DNA of 64,000 bases from UBA5543 sp964464965. GTDB taxonomy: Bacteria > Bacteroidota > Bacteroidia > Chitinophagales > Chitinophagaceae. Under the pieces are notes generated by a model, which made no database searches, was not told where the DNA came from, and saw nothing but the letters and a program-made list of their open reading frames with translations. Shown in pieces: positions 17,625 to 25,611 of the stretch. Where the stretch lies: NCBI GenBank assembly GCA_964464965.1, contig CAYXHM010000005.1:213013-277012 (forward strand), in the 5' to 3' direction. The position numbers were made by a program, and so were the translations under genes. Every line of letters begins with the position of its first letter. The first letter of the stretch is position 1.

Positions 17625-17910
17625 TTTTTGAAATTTTAATGGTTATAAATGATTACAATGCAAAGGTGTTCTGCAACCGGAGAATGTATGTATTCGTATC
17701 AATGGTCGTTGTGTCGAAATCAACGATTGGATATTTTTTTTACTTTTTTTGAATGAGATGGAGGAATTGAAAGGGTTCAGATATGCAAAAACGCCGGCTT
17801 ATAATATATGTTTCAAATTACTAATAACTTGATTCGGCATAAGTCCCAATAAGTTTCACTTGATAAAAGCCATCCGTTGGTCATACCATCCCGCTACGTC
17901 GCAAACAGGG

Positions 17911-17928
17911 GCAAATCTCCAGATTTGC
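17911..17928. repeat. REP-like palindrome
   Basis: GCAAATCTCCAGATTTGC is a perfect inverted repeat with 8-bp arms around CC, of the kind scattered in Bacteroidota genomes together with REP-associated transposases. There is no T-tract. Confidence 0.5.
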
Positions 17929-17961
17929 TAAAGTTGCCCACTACCTCAGCCGCATACAATA

Positions 17962-17994
17962 TTTGTCTACAACAGCAAAAAAAACGTATATTTG
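17962..17994 (+). promoter_or_regulatory. Strong Bacteroidota-type promoter upstream of the repeat cluster
   Basis: TTTG (17962-17965), a 21-bp spacer and TATATTTG (17987-17994) match both consensus elements. No coding sequence follows for about 450 bp; the first transcribed features would be the CAACA repeats. Confidence 0.6.
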
Positions 17995-18105
17995 TATAAT
18001 TATTGCTTTTCTATAAAGCGTAGAGTTCTTTTAATGTATTATTTTGATTGTATATGTATGGGGTTTTAGTAGCTTGGTTCGTGTCTGCATATTTTTCAAG
18101 AACCT

Positions 18106-18236
18106 GAAAACTGCAACAAATCGCAACATTTTTGGTAGAAGCAATTCATTACAAAGCGGAAAACTGCAACAAATCACAACATTTCAGGACGCGGCAATTT
18201 TATCAAAACTGAAAATCACAACAAATCACAACAATT
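18106..18236 (+). repeat. Three degenerate tandem repeats, core CAACAAATCRCAACA
   Basis: Copies begin at 18106, 18159 and 18211, 53 and 52 bp apart. Copies 1 and 2 share GAAAACTGCAACAAATC followed by RCAACATTT; copy 3 is GAAAATCACAACAAATC followed by ACAACAATT. The stretches between copies are also related (each has GCAATT). The same core recurs at 43233, 43267 and 43704. Confidence 0.7.
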
Positions 18237-18410
18237 GCAGCCTTTTCAGGATGTGACGGGGATTCCGGCATAACGAGAGAATGTTACAGTTGATATTGAC
18301 AAAGCTCCGGCAAAAACACGCCTAACTTCCTCAATATCAGCAAAAAGTAATATGTTGGATTATTTTGCTGATTATAGGGCTGGAAAATATTAACTTTTCA
18401 TTTCTTTGGT

Positions 18411-18418
18411 TATATTTA
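18411..18418 (+). promoter_or_regulatory. -7 promoter box of the lipoprotein gene
   Basis: TATATTTA, one mismatch from TAnnTTTG, lies 27 bp before ATG 18446. Confidence 0.4.
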
Positions 18419-18445
18419 CGGTAATAACTGTTTACATAACCTGAT

Positions 18446-19183
18446 ATGATTAAAAAGTTTCTACCGGTCTTACTGTTGGCATTTACTATATCTGTTGCAC
18501 TGTTTTCCTGCAAAAAACCGGACGACAGGCCCGCGCCCCCACAGGCTACACAGGAGTATTATCCTTTACAGGTGGGTAAATGGGTTGTGTACGATGTCGA
18601 TTCAACCATATGGGACGATGTATTATGCATAGAAAGGTTTTACCACTACCAGGTAAGACACAATGTTGCAGATACCTTTACAGATGAAAAAGGCCGCCTT
18701 TCCTTCAGGGTAGAGACTTATATAAGGAAAAGGGTGGAGGAGATGTGGGTACCACACCAGACTTTTTATGTAACCAATACAGGAGTGACCCTGGAAATGA
18801 ACTACGAAAGGTTGCAGTTTGTAAAGATGATCTTCCCGATAGAGGAAGGTGCTACATGGAAAGGAAATACGTACATCATAACCAAAGACCCTGAATACAG
18901 TTATTATGACGACTGGAACTACCGCTACACCAATGTGGGCAACAGCTTTAATTCAGGTTTTAAAGTATTTGGCAAAACTGTTACAGTAGAGCATATAGAC
19001 GAAGCCGTGGGCGACCCGGATGCGTATCCTGAGGTTTATGCTTCGCGCACTGCCAGCAGGGAGGTATTCGCCTCTGGTGTAGGTATGGTATATCGTGAAT
19101 ATTTCAGGTGGACTTACGACCCCGCTACCACCAAATGCCGCAAAGGCGATGGTGTGATAATGAGGGCTGTGGACCACAACTAA
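18446..19183 (+). CDS. Hypothetical lipoprotein
   Basis: 245 aa with a lipoprotein signal peptide ending LFSCKKPDD (Cys at residue 22). The mature part starts with a Pro-rich linker and YYPLQVGKWVVYDVDST, a motif frequent in uncharacterised Bacteroidota lipoproteins that form a beta-rich fold. No catalytic motif is recognised. It precedes a secreted subtilisin-like protease by 18 bp on the same strand, so the two are probably one operon. Confidence 0.65.
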   Translation: MIKKFLPVLLLAFTISVALFSCKKPDDRPAPPQATQEYYPLQVGKWVVYDVDSTIWDDVLCIERFYHYQVRHNVADTFTDEKGRLSFRVETYIRKRVEEMWVPHQTFYVTNTGVTLEMNYERLQFVKMIFPIEEGATWKGNTYIITKDPEYSYYDDWNYRYTNVGNSFNSGFKVFGKTVTVEHIDEAVGDPDAYPEVYASRTASREVFASGVGMVYREYFRWTYDPATTKCRKGDGVIMRAVDHN

Positions 19184-19201
19184 AAATAAAACCTACATAG
19201 T

Positions 19202-20878
19202 ATGTGGAGGGGAATGGTACTGTGTTTTGTGGGATTACTCATTTTTTCTGATGCAGCATTTGCACAGGCGCAGTATGGCTTTCGCATATACTTTGCTGAT
19301 AAGGCGGGTACACAACACACCCTTGCCAATCCGCTTACTTTTCTTTCTCAGCGTGCTATAGACAGGCGTGCTGCACAAGGTATAGCGCTGAATGATGCTG
19401 ACCTGCCTGTTTCTGCAGACTATATGGATAGTGTGTTGACGTTAACCGGCGGTAAGCTGCACCTTACTTCTAAATGGTTCAATTATACGGTACTGTTGTT
19501 AAACGACTCTGCAGATATCCTTTCGTTGCAGGGGAAGCCGTTTATAGACTCCATAAAATACATCGCCTACTATGCAGGCGGTTTACATAAGCCCGGGCGC
19601 AATAATACAGGTGGTGAGCCCCAGTTAAACGCCTTGAAAAAGACCAGTGGCTCTGCCGCATATTATGGTTTTGCCTTTCAGCAGACAGATATGGTACGCG
19701 GAGATTACCTGCACGATCTGGGACGCAAAGGGCAGGGCAAACTGATAGCTGTAATAGACGAGGGATTTGAAGATGTGGATACAGCCCCTGCTTTTGATAG
19801 TTTGTATAACAGTGGCAGGATAAAAGACCAGTATAACTATGCCGACCACGTGCCCAACGTTTATATGAACGGGCAGCACGGCACAGCCTCTCTCTCTACT
19901 ATTGCGGGCAACCTGCCCGGTACTTATGTAGGTAGCGCGCCTTATGCCGATTATGCCTTGTACATCACAGAAATACGTGGCAGCGAGCAGGTAATTGAGA
20001 TGGATAACATCGTAGCTGCATCAGAAAGGGCAGATAGCGTAGGCGCAGATATCATCACATTATCATTAGGCTACGACAGGTTTTCGCTGCCAGAGCCGTC
20101 CTCCCTTACCTATGCAGAGATAGATGGTAAAACAACAATAGCCGCCAAAGGGGTGAACATGGCTACGGAGAAAGGTATATTGTTCATCGTATCTGCCGGT
20201 AACGAGGGTGGTGGCAGTTGGAATTACATTCTCACACCCGGCGATGCCGACAGTGCATTGACCGTGGGGTCTGTAGGTGTTGACAAAAGCCCTGCAACCA
20301 ACAGTGGCTACGGTCCCAATTCTGCCGGAAGGGTAAAGCCCGATGTGTGTATGCAGGGGCAGCCGGCATATATTATGCGTGAAAGTCCTACACCGTTTTT
20401 GTCGAGCGGTACATCATGGGCTACGCCGCAATTGGCAGGCTGGGCCGCGTGCCTCATGCAGTCATCAGATAACACGGCTCTTACTCCCTACCAGGTACGC
20501 ACGGCTATACAAAAAAGTGCACATGCATATACTAACCCGGGGAAACAATTAGGGTATGGTGTGCCGCATTTTCACATGGCATTGGAGCTACTTAGTGTAA
20601 AGGATTTACCACAAATGCCCGATGCAAACAATTGGGTTAAGGTATCGCCTAATCCCTTTGCAGATAATATTACCATTCGTTTTTACCTGGAAAGGAACAG
20701 CAACCTGGCATGGCAACTGGCAGATGTAAGCGGTAAAATAATGCGGAACGACGCACGGCAGGTTATTGGTGGTGTACACACCATATCGCCCGATTTTTCA
20801 GGCCTTGCGGCGGGCATGTATTTCCTGAAAGTGAATGCGGGAGACAAGCAGTCTGTAACGAAGATATTGAAGCGTTAA
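19202..20878 (+). CDS. S8 (subtilisin-like) serine protease with T9SS sorting domain
   Basis: 558 aa, exported. The signal peptide ends near SDAAFAQAQ. The catalytic triad is visible: Asp in KLIAVIDEGFED, His in NGQHGTAS, Ser in SSGTSWATPQLAGW; the oxyanion region is FIVSAGNEGGG. The C-terminal ~80 residues are a T9SS sorting domain (WVKVSPNPFADNITIRF, AAGMYFLKVN, SVTKILKR). It therefore reaches the surface or medium through type IX secretion and probably degrades protein for nutrition. Its stop overlaps the stop of the convergent RNA methyltransferase gene by 4 bp. Confidence 0.92.
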   Translation: MWRGMVLCFVGLLIFSDAAFAQAQYGFRIYFADKAGTQHTLANPLTFLSQRAIDRRAAQGIALNDADLPVSADYMDSVLTLTGGKLHLTSKWFNYTVLLLNDSADILSLQGKPFIDSIKYIAYYAGGLHKPGRNNTGGEPQLNALKKTSGSAAYYGFAFQQTDMVRGDYLHDLGRKGQGKLIAVIDEGFEDVDTAPAFDSLYNSGRIKDQYNYADHVPNVYMNGQHGTASLSTIAGNLPGTYVGSAPYADYALYITEIRGSEQVIEMDNIVAASERADSVGADIITLSLGYDRFSLPEPSSLTYAEIDGKTTIAAKGVNMATEKGILFIVSAGNEGGGSWNYILTPGDADSALTVGSVGVDKSPATNSGYGPNSAGRVKPDVCMQGQPAYIMRESPTPFLSSGTSWATPQLAGWAACLMQSSDNTALTPYQVRTAIQKSAHAYTNPGKQLGYGVPHFHMALELLSVKDLPQMPDANNWVKVSPNPFADNITIRFYLERNSNLAWQLADVSGKIMRNDARQVIGGVHTISPDFSGLAAGMYFLKVNAGDKQSVTKILKR

Positions 20879-21987
20879 TCCTCTTTCTTCAATACAGCAA
20901 TGAACATGCTGTCGGCATGAATACCAACGCCGTTTATCAATTCAGTTTGTTCTACTGCAAGTTCTGCGTTTTGGGTAAGGTATGCTACTACTTCTTCATT
21001 CTCTGCTGCAAATACCGAACAGGTAATGTAGTATAATCTTCCGCCTGGTTTCAGATAGGCTGATGCGTTCAGGGCTATACTTTTCTGCCGTTCTGCAAAT
21101 TCCTGTTCTGTGCCGGGTTTGAAAAAATATAATTGTTCAGGTGTACGCCCCCATGTGCCGGAGCCCGTGCAGGGTACGTCACAAATAATGTTGTCGAACG
21201 ATTTGTTGCGGATGATATCGTTTAGTTGTGTCTTATTAGCCACATCCACTTCATAAGCAGTGGGCATGGTATGGCTGTAGGTACGGAAACGTTCTTTCAG
21301 GTTATTAAGGATTGTTTTGCGGGTGTCAGAAACGGTCAGCTCTACCAATGGTTCTTTATCTTTTAAGAGCAGCGATTTTCCACCTGCCCCTGAACAGCAG
21401 TCCCACCATTGCTCATGGGGCATTGCCATAAAATAATCACCTGTTTTTTGCGATGAAGCATCCTGCACTACATAAGCATATTCGGGCAGCCATTGTGCAA
21501 CATCTGTACCATTGGGCATAGCAATACAATGTTCGCCAACCAGTTTGTACGGCACATCCTGTTCAGAGAGAATCTCCAGTATCTTTTGCTTGTTTTTCCT
21601 TACCCTGATGAAAAACTGCGGTTGCGTAAGCATACTGTTCAGCAATTCCTTGCGGCTTATACCGGCAGATAATTGGATGCTATTTGTAAACAACGCTTCA
21701 ATGCTTGTGGGTGGGGTAGCGGGTGTGAGTTCTATTAATTGCAGCAGGCGGGCATTTTGTGTATCGCACATGCGCAGGCAGGTAGCTATTTTCTCTTTTA
21801 TTGAAAGAGATGCATTTACAGCCTTACCACAACGGTACCAGCTATAGGCCATCTCACTCAGCATCTTCCTGTCGCGGCTGCCCAGCTTCGGGTGTTGCCT
21901 GTAATGGTTTTTCAGGAAATGCACCAGGGGCATGCTGCCGTCGTAGCTGGTGATGATGGTTTCAATATGTTGCCAGATGTAATGCAA
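20875..21987 (-). CDS. RsmB/NOP-family RNA m5C methyltransferase
   Basis: SAM-dependent methyltransferase of the RsmB/NSUN family, which methylates cytosine C5 in rRNA or tRNA; 370 aa. The N-terminal ~140 residues are a NusB-like helical region (FLKNHYRQHPKLGSRDRKML). The catalytic domain has DASSQKTG, WDCCSGAGGKSLLLKDKE as SAM site, ICDVPCTGSGTWGR with the resolving Cys, and YYITCSVFAAENEEVV with the nucleophilic Cys. The start is TTG 21987; a stop codon lies three codons upstream and no ATG is available before residue 19. The exact RNA position cannot be inferred. Confidence 0.88.
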   Translation of the reverse strand: MHYIWQHIETIITSYDGSMPLVHFLKNHYRQHPKLGSRDRKMLSEMAYSWYRCGKAVNASLSIKEKIATCLRMCDTQNARLLQLIELTPATPPTSIEALFTNSIQLSAGISRKELLNSMLTQPQFFIRVRKNKQKILEILSEQDVPYKLVGEHCIAMPNGTDVAQWLPEYAYVVQDASSQKTGDYFMAMPHEQWWDCCSGAGGKSLLLKDKEPLVELTVSDTRKTILNNLKERFRTYSHTMPTAYEVDVANKTQLNDIIRNKSFDNIICDVPCTGSGTWGRTPEQLYFFKPGTEQEFAERQKSIALNASAYLKPGGRLYYITCSVFAAENEEVVAYLTQNAELAVEQTELINGVGIHADSMFIAVLKKED

Positions 21988-22040
21988 TTCAAGTCAAAAA
22001 TAAAAAGTAAAAAAGAAAAACGATTTTTTGGCGATGATGA

Positions 22041-22367
22041 CTACTCCGAAACAAACTTCAGCCCTACAACTGATAATACAAGTGTAGAGATAAAGAACAA
22101 ACGCCAGAAGGTTGCGGGCTCTTTAAAGAAGATGATACCGATAAGTACGGTGCCTACTGCCCCTATGCCCGTCCACACAGCATAGGCGGTACCCATGGGC
22201 AAGGTTTGCGTGGCCTTGTACAGGAGTAACATACTGGCCGATAAGCATAGCAGAAAACCCGCCCACCAGAAATATACTGCATTGCCCGTGGCATATTTAA
22301 CCTTTGATAAACAAGCAGCGAAAGCTACTTCGAATAATCCGGCAATAATTAATATCAGCCAGTTCAT
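22041..22367 (-). CDS. SMR-family exporter, Gdx/SugE-like (guanidinium)
   Basis: 108 aa with four transmembrane helices, the small multidrug resistance fold. The essential Glu lies in the first helix (GLFEVAFAACLSKVKY). The GTAYAVWTGIGAVGTVLIG block in helix 3 is characteristic of the SugE/Gdx branch, whose members exchange guanidinium for protons, rather than of EmrE-like drug pumps. It acts as a dimer in the inner membrane. No guanidine riboswitch was recognised in the ~100 bp upstream, which is mostly the sucB terminator. Confidence 0.82.
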   Translation of the reverse strand: MNWLILIIAGLFEVAFAACLSKVKYATGNAVYFWWAGFLLCLSASMLLLYKATQTLPMGTAYAVWTGIGAVGTVLIGIIFFKEPATFWRLFFISTLVLSVVGLKFVSE

Positions 22368-22390
22368 AATACTCTGTTTTTATTAAAAAA

Positions 22391-22412
22391 TGCCGGGCAT
22401 AAAAGCCCGGCA
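22391..22412 (-). terminator. Terminator of sucB
   Basis: TGCCGGGC and GCCCGGCA pair around ATAAAA. Read on the minus strand the stem is followed by a T-tract, as expected for the end of the sucB transcript. Confidence 0.8.
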
Positions 22413-22468
22413 CAAAACAATATTTATACTCCCGAAATAATCTCCTCTGTAGAGGCCGGGAGAGGTCT

Positions 22469-23698
22469 CTACACTTCAAGCAATGCCTTCACGGGGTCTT
22501 TGCCCATCAGCATCAGTTCAGGATTCTCCAGCAGTTCTTTTACACGCACCAGGAAGCTTACAGACTCGCGTCCATCTATTATCCTGTGGTCGTAGCTCAG
22601 CGCCAGGTACATCATAGGGCGCACCTCTACTTTTCCGTCTATCACCATAGGACGGTCCTGTATTTTGTGCATACCCAGTATAGCACTCTGTGGTATGTTA
22701 ATGATAGGTGTGGACATCAGCGAACCAAACACACCACCATTGGTAATGGTAAAGGTACCGCCTGTCATTTCCTCTATTGTCAACTTATTGTCGCGTGCTT
22801 TTGTGGCCACGTCTTTTATAGCGTTTTCTATCTCTGCCATGCCCATGCTTTCAGCATTGCGTATCACAGGTACTACCAGTCCTTTTGGTGCAGAAACGGC
22901 TATAGATATATCGCAGTAGTCGTGGTAGATAATATCATCTCCATCTATGTATGCGTTCACTGCAGGCCATTCCAGCAGTGCGTAGCAGCAGGCCTTGGTG
23001 AAGAAAGACATAAAGCCAAGGTTCACACCATGAGCCTCTTTAAAAGTATCCTTGTATTTGCTGCGTATAGCCATGATGTTGGTCATATCCACCTCGTTGA
23101 AGGTGGTGAGCATGGCTGTACTGTTTTTTGCTTCTACCAGCCTGCGGCTCACCGTTTTGCGCAGGTTGCTCATTTTCTTGCGGTCGTCGTTACGGTTTAT
23201 TGCACCGCCGCCTATGCGTCCCGGGTTTTCAAGTGCCGCCAGTACATCTTTCTTCATGATGCGACCACCACCACCACTGCCTTTTACTTCGGCAGCGCTC
23301 AGCTTTTTATCGGCCATCATGTTTTTGGCTACAGGAGTAGCCTTTGCATCAGTAGCTGCCGGGGCGGGTGTTGCGGCTTTTGTTTCCTGTTTGGCTTCTT
23401 CTTTTTTCGGAGCTGCTTTTTCTTCTTTAGCCGGTACGGGTGCGGCGGCACCTTCAGGCCGCGCAGCTTCATCGTCTATCTTGCAGGCAAGGTCGCCTAT
23501 GTTCAGGGTCTGGTCTTCCTTTGCTACGTGGTGCAATATGCCCGATTTTTCGGCATTCAGTTCAAAAGTGGCTTTTTCAGATTCCAGTTCGCACAATATC
23601 TCATCGCGTTCTACCCATTCTCCGTCTTGCTTCAGCCATTTTACAAGGGTAACCTCACTGATTGATTCGCCTACAGTCGGCACTTTTATTTCTATCAT
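22469..23698 (-). CDS. sucB: 2-oxoglutarate dehydrogenase E2 (dihydrolipoamide succinyltransferase)
   Basis: E2 core of the 2-oxoglutarate dehydrogenase complex of the TCA cycle; 409 aa. Domains: an N-terminal lipoyl domain (lipoylated Lys in ELESEKATFEL near residue 43), an Ala/Pro/Lys/Glu linker at ~80-115, a peripheral-subunit-binding domain (TPVAKNMMADKKLSAAEVKG, GRIMKKDVLAAL), and the catalytic domain ending in LSYDHRIIDGRESVSFL with the active His and Asp. It is transcribed alone: sucA is not adjacent, unlike the usual sucAB pair. A terminator follows at 22391. Confidence 0.94.
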   Translation of the reverse strand: MIEIKVPTVGESISEVTLVKWLKQDGEWVERDEILCELESEKATFELNAEKSGILHHVAKEDQTLNIGDLACKIDDEAARPEGAAAPVPAKEEKAAPKKEEAKQETKAATPAPAATDAKATPVAKNMMADKKLSAAEVKGSGGGGRIMKKDVLAALENPGRIGGGAINRNDDRKKMSNLRKTVSRRLVEAKNSTAMLTTFNEVDMTNIMAIRSKYKDTFKEAHGVNLGFMSFFTKACCYALLEWPAVNAYIDGDDIIYHDYCDISIAVSAPKGLVVPVIRNAESMGMAEIENAIKDVATKARDNKLTIEEMTGGTFTITNGGVFGSLMSTPIINIPQSAILGMHKIQDRPMVIDGKVEVRPMMYLALSYDHRIIDGRESVSFLVRVKELLENPELMLMGKDPVKALLEV

Positions 23699-23792
23699 GA
23701 AAATATGAACATTTGCGGGACGCTAAATTAACAAACCCACGGGGATTATTCAAAAATGAACTATTTTACTTGAAATGATGTTGTTTTAAGAT

Positions 23793-24464
23793 ATGGATAT
23801 AGGTGGAATAGAAATATATAATGAAGATATTCTGAAGGTGTTAGTGGCTACTTTACTGGGTACTATCATTGGTTTTGAGCGCGAGTGGCGCGGCAAACCG
23901 GCCGGGCTGCGCACGCTTGCACTGGTCAGTGCAGGTTCTGCCATATTCACCATCATATCCCACCATATGGGGATCATGGGTGGCGGCGACCGGTCTGATA
24001 TAACCCGTATAGCATCTAATATTGTTACGGGCGTGGGCTTTTTAGGGGCTGGTATCATCTTCCGTGGTAATAATCATGTAAAGGGCCTGACTACTGCTGC
24101 TACGGTATGGGTGAGCGCCGCTATAGGCATGGCGGCGGGTATAGGCAGCTATTCCGTAGCAGTGGTTAGCACTGTTATAGTATGGGTGGTACTGGTGGTG
24201 ATGCAGAAAATTGAATTGCTGCTCATGCGCTTTTCTGAAACACTGACGTATAAAGTGTGTTTTCATGAGGCGCACAATGTTTCTGATATTCACTATGAAG
24301 AATATTTTGCCAGGAAAGGGTACAGGCTGGATATAACGAAATATGACAAGAAAGAAGGTGCGGTGATTGTGTACTGGACGGTGAGCGCATCGAGGAAAAA
24401 ACATCAGCTGGCTATACAGAGGCTACTGGACGACGATAAGGTAGTAGAATTGGAATATAATTAA
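23793..24464 (+). CDS. MgtC/SapB-family membrane protein
   Basis: 223 aa. About four hydrophobic segments in the first 130 residues carry the MgtC signature GTIIGFEREWRGKPAGLRTL, SAIFTIIS and GVGFLGAGIIFRG. A soluble ACT-like C-terminal domain follows (~140-223). MgtC proteins modulate magnesium-limited growth and ATP synthase in some bacteria; the role here is not determined. No Mg transporter gene is adjacent. It is convergent with the fluoride channel gene, overlapping its stop by 4 bp. Confidence 0.87.
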   Translation: MDIGGIEIYNEDILKVLVATLLGTIIGFEREWRGKPAGLRTLALVSAGSAIFTIISHHMGIMGGGDRSDITRIASNIVTGVGFLGAGIIFRGNNHVKGLTTAATVWVSAAIGMAAGIGSYSVAVVSTVIVWVVLVVMQKIELLLMRFSETLTYKVCFHEAHNVSDIHYEEYFARKGYRLDITKYDKKEGAVIVYWTVSASRKKHQLAIQRLLDDDKVVELEYN

Positions 24465-24829
24465 CGTGTAAGGTATATTCCCAACCGGCACAATAGCAAA
24501 CCTATCACAAGACTGAGCAACGTATATACAAAAGCGGTGGCAGTTTGTTTGTCCGCTATCAGCATATTATTTTCCAATGCAAAGGTAGAGAAGGTGGTGA
24601 ACGCCCCGCAGAAGCCTGTGGCCATTATCAGCCATGCCCCATCACTCACCTGGTTGCGCAGCAGCATACCATAGAGCAGACCGATGATAAAAGCGCCTGA
24701 TATATTGATAAAGAAGGTAGCAAAGGGAAATGATACAGGCAGGTACCTGTCTGTAATGATTTTTACACCATAGCGTGCTACGCTACCAGCGAAACCACCT
24801 ATACCCACAAGCATGATTGCCTTGAACAT
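24461..24829 (-). CDS. crcB: Fluoride channel FluC/CrcB
   Basis: 122 aa, four transmembrane helices; forms a dual-topology dimer that lets fluoride out of the cell. Signatures: GGFAGSVARYGVKII in helix 1 and GFCGAFTTFSTFALE in helix 3, which contains the Phe residues and Na-site backbone of the pore. No fluoride riboswitch is evident upstream; 24830-24900 is A-rich. Confidence 0.92.
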   Translation of the reverse strand: MFKAIMLVGIGGFAGSVARYGVKIITDRYLPVSFPFATFFINISGAFIIGLLYGMLLRNQVSDGAWLIMATGFCGAFTTFSTFALENNMLIADKQTATAFVYTLLSLVIGLLLCRLGIYLTR

Positions 24830-24971
24830 GGTTTAAAAGTAAAAAAAATAAAAATTAAAAAAAGATGCAGGAATACAACAAGACTGAAAAGATATCTTTC
24901 ATCTGCACTTTAAGCATGTTTGCGTGGAATCAATGCTATCTTCGTATTGTCAATAATATACCTGTTTTGAA

Positions 24972-25535
24972 ATGAAACTTTTTATAAAAAATATGGTTTG
25001 TAACCGTTGTATTATGGTTGTCAGGTCAGAGCTGGAAAAGATGGGACTACACCCAGTGTCAATTACATTAGGAGAGGTCGCATTGCAGGAACCGGAACTT
25101 GACGGGGAGCAACAGGTACATCTTAAAGACGTTTTGGAGCATCTTGGTTTTGAACTAATCGATGATAAGAGAGGCCGTCTTATTGAAAAAATAAAAACAG
25201 AAATTGTCGCATTGGTACACCAGCATGACGGAGAACTAAAAGAAAATCTGTCCGACTATCTAAGTAAACGCTTACGCCGCGACTATTCCTATATCTCAAA
25301 CCTGTTTTCAGAAGTAGAAGGTACGACGATAGAAAAGTATTTTATTGCTCAGAAAATTGAGCGTGTAAAAGAACTGCTTGTATATGACGAGCTTTCCTTA
25401 AGCGAGATTGCATACCAGCTTAATTATTCCAGTGTTGCGCACTTAAGCGCCCAGTTTAAAAAGATTACAGGATTAACACCTAGCCATTTTAAGAACATAC
25501 GGGTGGAAAAAAGAAAACCTTTGGATAAAGTATAA
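24972..25535 (+). CDS. AraC-type regulator with an HMA-like metal-sensing N-terminus
   Basis: 187 aa. Residues 1-65 form a ferredoxin-like heavy-metal-associated domain with Cys10 and Cys13 (NMVCNRCIMVV). Residues ~75-100 are a helical linker. Residues ~105-180 are an AraC helix-turn-helix pair (YISNLFSEVEGTTIEKYFIA, LSLSEIAYQLNYSSVAHLSA, GLTPSHFKNIR). The fusion and its position next to the copper ATPase point to a copper-responsive transcription factor. This family is common upstream of copA in Bacteroidota but the metal and DNA site have to be inferred. Confidence 0.85.
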   Translation: MKLFIKNMVCNRCIMVVRSELEKMGLHPVSITLGEVALQEPELDGEQQVHLKDVLEHLGFELIDDKRGRLIEKIKTEIVALVHQHDGELKENLSDYLSKRLRRDYSYISNLFSEVEGTTIEKYFIAQKIERVKELLVYDELSLSEIAYQLNYSSVAHLSAQFKKITGLTPSHFKNIRVEKRKPLDKV

Positions 25536-25587
25536 ATCCTGTAAATCTTTTCAATAAAAGTGTAACGGATTACCCTGCTGGCCTGAC

Positions 25588-25595
25588 TACTTTTG
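25588..25595 (+). promoter_or_regulatory. -7 promoter box of copA
   Basis: TACTTTTG, an exact TAnnTTTG match, lies 16 bp before ATG 25612, giving copA its own promoter apart from the regulator gene. Confidence 0.5.
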
Positions 25596-25611
25596 TATTA
25601 TAACAAAATGT

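Larger units (their letters stand above)
17625..18445. other. 821-bp gene-free accessory stretch
   Basis: No convincing gene. It holds, in order, a REP-like palindrome (17911-17928), a strong promoter (17962-17994), three degenerate ~26-bp repeats with 52-53 bp spacing (18106-18236), and the promoter of the next lipoprotein gene (18411). A 70-codon frame from 18044 crosses the repeats, but their spacing is not a multiple of three and the peptide shows no repeat, so I do not call it. Confidence 0.6.

Noticed and set aside
18106..18236. Three regularly spaced repeats as a small CRISPR array
   Set aside because: Repeats are degenerate, the intervening segments are related to each other rather than unique, and no cas genes are in the window. 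Treated as a tandem repeat array.
18044..18256. 70-codon open frame across the repeat cluster
   Set aside because: The repeat period (52-53 bp) changes frame at each copy, the peptide has no recognisable features, and it starts with no good signal.
22368..22468. Guanidine riboswitch upstream of the SMR exporter
   Set aside because: The segment is mostly the sucB terminator hairpin and another short GC stem; conserved guanidine-motif cores were not found.
22586..23665. 359-codon open frame antisense to sucB
   Set aside because: It is the complement of a strongly conserved gene; the peptide is rich in Cys, His and Tyr as expected of a shadow frame.
24830..24970. Fluoride riboswitch upstream of crcB
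   Set aside because: The leader is A-rich with no recognisable conserved crcB motif pseudoknot; no support by eye.
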